From Streptomyces griseosporeus (GTDB taxonomy: Bacteria > Actinomycetota > Actinomycetes > Streptomycetales > Streptomycetaceae), in the NCBI RefSeq assembly GCF_014656055.1, contig NZ_BNBR01000002.1, positions 187,125 through 251,124 of the forward strand: 64,000 bases of DNA. Direction: 5' to 3'. How positions within the stretch are numbered: position 1 is the stretch's first letter; every line of letters starts with the position of its first letter. The position numbers were made by a program, and so were the translations under genes. Shown piece after piece: positions 61,054 to 64,000 of this stretch. Below the pieces are notes generated by a model, which did no database searches, was not told the DNA's origin, and saw only the letters and a program-made list of their open reading frames with translations.

Positions 61054-62700
61054 GTGCTCAGACGTTTACGCGGGCGACTGGTCCGCCTGTGCGCGGCCGC
61101 CGCCCTGACGGCCACCGCGTGCGTGACGGCCTCCGCCCACTCCCCCGCCTCGGCCGCGCCGGGCAGTCCGGCACTCACCCCGCCCCTCGGCTGGAACAGC
61201 TGGAACAGCTTCGGCTGCGGGATCACCGAGGCGCAGGTCCGCCAGGCCGCCGACGCGATGGTGTCCTCCGGGATGCGGGACGCCGGTTACCGGTACGTGG
61301 TGGTCGACGACTGCTGGTTCGATCCGCAGCGTGACGCGCAGGGCAACCTGCGGGCCAACCCGACCAAGTTCCCCAGTGGCATGAAGGCCCTCGGGGACTA
61401 CATCCACAGCAAGGGCCTGAAGTTCGGCATCTACGAGGTGCCGGGCGAGCGCACCTGCGCCCAGACCGTGGGCAGTTACCCCGGCTCCACGGGCAGCAGG
61501 GGCCACGAGACCCAGGACGCCGCCACCTTCGCCTCGTGGGGCGTCGACTACCTCAAGTACGACTGGTGTTCGTCCAGCGGTACACGCGACGAGCAGGTGG
61601 CGCGGTTCACCCTCATGCGGGACGCCCTGCGGGCCACCGGCCGGCCGATCGTCTACAGCATCAACCCCAACAGCTTCCACGCCATCACCGGCTCCACGTA
61701 CAACTGGGGCGAGGTCGCCGACCTCTGGCGGACGACCGAGGACCTGCTCGACATCTGGCAGAACGGCAACACCAACAGCTACCCGATGGGCGTCGGGAAC
61801 GTCCTGGACGTCACCGCGCCGCTGGCGGCCCAGTCGGGCCCGGGCCACTGGAACGACCCCGACATGCTGGTCGTCGGCCGTCCCGGCCTGTCGCTGACCG
61901 AGTCCCGCTCCCACTTCGCCTTGTGGGCGCTGATGGGCTCCCCGCTCATGGCCGGCAACGACATCCGCACCATGTCCGCCGACGTCAGCGCCATCCTGCG
62001 CAACCCGCGCCTGCTGGCGGTGAACCAGGATCCGCTGGGCGCGGGCGGACGCCGGGTGCGCGACGACGGAAACACGGAGGTCTTCGCCAAGTCCCTGGCG
62101 GACGGCTCGGTCGCGGTGGGCCTGTTCAACCGCGGCGACGGCGCCACGACCGTCACCACGAACGCCGCCCAAGTCGGCCTGTCCGGCGGCTCGTTCACCC
62201 TCACCGATCTGTGGACCGGCGGCACGTCGAGCACGTCGGGGCAGATCTCGGCGAACGTCCCCGCCCACGGAGTCGCCGTCTTCCGGGTCACCGGGGGCAG
62301 CCCACTGGCCGCGACCACCTCCCGCCTGCGCGCCAGCGCCTCCGGCCGCTGCGCGGACGTGGACAACGCCTCCACCGCCGCCGGGGCGACCGTGCTGCTC
62401 TGGGACTGCCACACGGCCGCCAACCAGCTGTGGACCAGCTGGGCCGGCGGCGAGATCCGCGTCTACGGCGACAAGTGCCTGGACGCCTACAACCAGGGCA
62501 CCACCAACGGCACCCGGGTCATCACCTGGCCCTGCAACGGCCAGGACAACCAGAAGTGGACCCTCGGCGCCGACGGCTCGATCCGCAACGTCCAGGCGGG
62601 CCTGTGCCTCGACGCGAGCGGGGGCGCCACCGCCAGCGGAACGCCGCTGGTGCTGTGGACCTGCGACGGCCGCGCCGGGCAGAAGTGGGCCCGCGCCTGA
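61054..62700 (+). CDS. Secreted alpha-galactosidase (GH27) with ricin-type CBM13
   Basis: A 548-residue secreted enzyme. The signal peptide ends near ASAAPG (about 36). The GH27 barrel begins TPPLGWNSWNSFGC; Asp170 in LKYDWC is the nucleophile, and the GPGHWNDPDMLVVG stretch near 264-277 is the conserved strand close to the acid/base. The barrel's beta-domain ends near 415. Residues about 425-548 form a ricin-B/CBM13 trefoil with repeated C-x-D and QxW (LWTSW, NQKWTL, GQKWAR). It removes alpha-1,6-galactose from galactomannan and related sugars. AAGGAG precedes the GTG. The esterase gene follows by 13 bp. Confidence 0.92.
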   Translation: MLRRLRGRLVRLCAAAALTATACVTASAHSPASAAPGSPALTPPLGWNSWNSFGCGITEAQVRQAADAMVSSGMRDAGYRYVVVDDCWFDPQRDAQGNLRANPTKFPSGMKALGDYIHSKGLKFGIYEVPGERTCAQTVGSYPGSTGSRGHETQDAATFASWGVDYLKYDWCSSSGTRDEQVARFTLMRDALRATGRPIVYSINPNSFHAITGSTYNWGEVADLWRTTEDLLDIWQNGNTNSYPMGVGNVLDVTAPLAAQSGPGHWNDPDMLVVGRPGLSLTESRSHFALWALMGSPLMAGNDIRTMSADVSAILRNPRLLAVNQDPLGAGGRRVRDDGNTEVFAKSLADGSVAVGLFNRGDGATTVTTNAAQVGLSGGSFTLTDLWTGGTSSTSGQISANVPAHGVAVFRVTGGSPLAATTSRLRASASGRCADVDNASTAAGATVLLWDCHTAANQLWTSWAGGEIRVYGDKCLDAYNQGTTNGTRVITWPCNGQDNQKWTLGADGSIRNVQAGLCLDASGGATASGTPLVLWTCDGRAGQKWARA

Positions 62701-62713
62701 GAGGAGTTGCACG

Positions 62714-63988
62714 ATGGCAAGGTCAACACCAAGGCCGACGTCGGGCTCCAGGACAAGGTCGGCATCCTTCTTGTGGACCACCCTGGTCGCGCTGCTGGCC
62801 GTGCTGAGCCTGGGCAGCGGCACCGCGGTGGCCGGTACGCCGGCCGCGGCCCCCGCCAGCTCCGGATGCGGCAGGACGCCCACGCTCACCAGCGGTACGC
62901 ACACGATCCAGACCGGCGGCAAGAACCGCAGCTTCATCCTGCGGATCCCCGACGGCTACGACCGCAACCACCCCTACCGGCTGGTCCTCGGCTTCCACTG
63001 GCTGGGCGGCACCTCCACCGACGTCGCCACCGGCCGCACCGTGGAGACGGGCACCTGGGCCTACTACGGCCTGCAGCGGCTGGCGAACAACAGCACCATC
63101 TTTGTCGCACCCCAGGGCCTCAACAACGGCTGGGCCAACACCGGCGGCGAAGACATCACCTTCGTCGACGACATGCTCAGGCGCATCGAGGCCGACCTGT
63201 GCGTGGACACCACCCAGCGCTTCGCCCTCGGCTTCAGCTACGGCGCCGCCATGTCGTACGCCCTGGCGTGCTCACGGGCGACGGTCTTCCGCGCGGTCGC
63301 GGTCCAGAGCGGCGGACTGCTCAGCGGATGCAGCGGGGGCACCCAGCCCATCGCCTACCTGGGGGTGCACGGCCTGCGGGACAACGTCCTCGGCATCTCC
63401 GGCGGGCGGACGCTGCGGGACAGGTTCGTCGCGAACAACGGCTGCACACCACAGAACCCGCCCGAGCCGGCAGCCGGCAGCCTGACCCACCGGGTCACCG
63501 CCTACTCGGGCTGCTCGGCCGGACATCCGGTCGTGTGGGCCGCGTTCGACGAGGGGCACATCGCCGCGCCCCAGGACGGGGCACCGGGCGACAGCGGTTC
63601 CCGGACCTGGCTGCCGGCGGAGGTGTGGAAGTTCTTCACCCAGTTCCAGACCTCTGAGCCGCAGCCGGGCAACGGGACCTGCCGCGTCACCGGCACGGTC
63701 AGCGCCTGGAACACCGGCCTCACCGCGAACCTGACCCTCACCAACACCGGTACGACGCCCGTCGACGGCTGGTCCCTCGGGTTCACCCTCCCGGACGGCC
63801 AGACCATCACCTCCGGCTGGAACGCGGAGTACTCCCCCGTCTCCGGCCGGGTGACCGCCAGGAACGTCAGCCACAACGCCACCATCGCCCCGGGTGCCTC
63901 GATCGACATCGGCTTCCAGGCCACCCACACGGGCAACACCGCACCGCCCGGCGCATACACCCTCAACGGCGCCGCCTGTACCACCTGA
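62714..63988 (+). CDS. Secreted feruloyl/PHB-depolymerase-type esterase with CBM2
   Basis: A 424-residue secreted alpha/beta-hydrolase. The signal peptide ends near GTAVAGT (about 41). Residues about 50-315 match the LpqC/PHB depolymerase/feruloyl esterase group: LGFHWLGGTSTD, VAPQGLNNGW, and the nucleophile Ser in LGFSYGAAMSYALA; the late His lies in DEGH. A short linker leads to a cellulose-binding CBM2 (about 325-424), with CRVTGTVSAWNTG and GWSLGFTLPDGQTI. It probably frees feruloyl or acetyl groups from hemicellulose. GAGAGGAG precedes the ATG, and the gene is co-transcribed with GH27. Confidence 0.88.
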   Translation: MARSTPRPTSGSRTRSASFLWTTLVALLAVLSLGSGTAVAGTPAAAPASSGCGRTPTLTSGTHTIQTGGKNRSFILRIPDGYDRNHPYRLVLGFHWLGGTSTDVATGRTVETGTWAYYGLQRLANNSTIFVAPQGLNNGWANTGGEDITFVDDMLRRIEADLCVDTTQRFALGFSYGAAMSYALACSRATVFRAVAVQSGGLLSGCSGGTQPIAYLGVHGLRDNVLGISGGRTLRDRFVANNGCTPQNPPEPAAGSLTHRVTAYSGCSAGHPVVWAAFDEGHIAAPQDGAPGDSGSRTWLPAEVWKFFTQFQTSEPQPGNGTCRVTGTVSAWNTGLTANLTLTNTGTTPVDGWSLGFTLPDGQTITSGWNAEYSPVSGRVTARNVSHNATIAPGASIDIGFQATHTGNTAPPGAYTLNGAACTT

Positions 63989-64000
63989 GCCGCTGGGGTC

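Overview
The window reads as chromosomal DNA from a Streptomyces or very close relative. The signs are GC-rich codon use with many GTG/TTG starts, a snapalysin protease beside its LysR activator, an LAxTG surface protein, mycothiol-dependent enzyme families, CebR-type operators, leaderless regulator genes and a large set of secreted plant-polymer hydrolases. No rRNA, tRNA, CRISPR array, insertion sequence or phage gene was found.

Layout. 0-5.7 kb: an operon of a carboxylate-amine ligase, an asparagine-synthase-like amidotransferase of the N-acetylglutaminylglutamine amide (NAGGN) type and an S9 peptidase. 5.8-11.5 kb: an aminoglycoside nucleotidyltransferase homologue, a secreted propeller/Ig-like protein, a small hypothetical, and the divergent snpA/snpR pair with a clear LysR operator. 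11.6-18.1 kb: methyltransferase, APC permease, small membrane and secreted proteins, an L,D-transpeptidase and a PLP decarboxylase. 18.1-23.4 kb: pectate lyase with an unusual 8-bp tandem repeat in its leader, an LAATG-anchored coiled-coil protein and a DUF4246 protein. 23.4-27.2 kb: a MarR regulator facing an MFS pump plus a mycothiol-type isomerase, with ordered operator repeats between them, then an APH-like kinase. 27.2-33.8 kb: two SpoIIE-type phosphatases, a Rieske/DUF2231 membrane protein, an RsbW-like kinase and an STAS antagonist, which look like a partner-switching group. 33.8-38.7 kb: Ku, DUF1684, VOC, DUF4328 and patatin proteins. 39-47.9 kb: TetR/MFS and TetR/TetX-like pairs, a flavoprotein/ECF41 sigma pair and small stress-type enzymes. 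48-51.1 kb: proton-translocating transhydrogenase pntAB. 51.4-55.5 kb: a small hypothetical, a frameshifted BtrH_N-like pseudogene, VOC and Gfo/Idh/MocA enzymes and an MFS exporter. 55.5-64 kb: a polysaccharide-degradation island with two GH6 cellulases, a LacI regulator with CebR-type boxes, GH43, GH27-CBM13 and an esterase-CBM2.

The best leads outside the genes are regulatory: three 16-bp-phased direct repeats plus two TTGA-N5-TCAA palindromes between MarR and its pump; tandem CebR-type boxes beside a different LacI-type box at the cellulase locus; paired CGAAA/TTTCG palindromes between GH43 and GH27; an 8 x 8-bp repeat before pectate lyase; and a small leader ORF overlapping the NAGGN-type amidotransferase start. 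I did not find a clearly unprecedented multi-gene system. All family names come from reading motifs, not from database searches.
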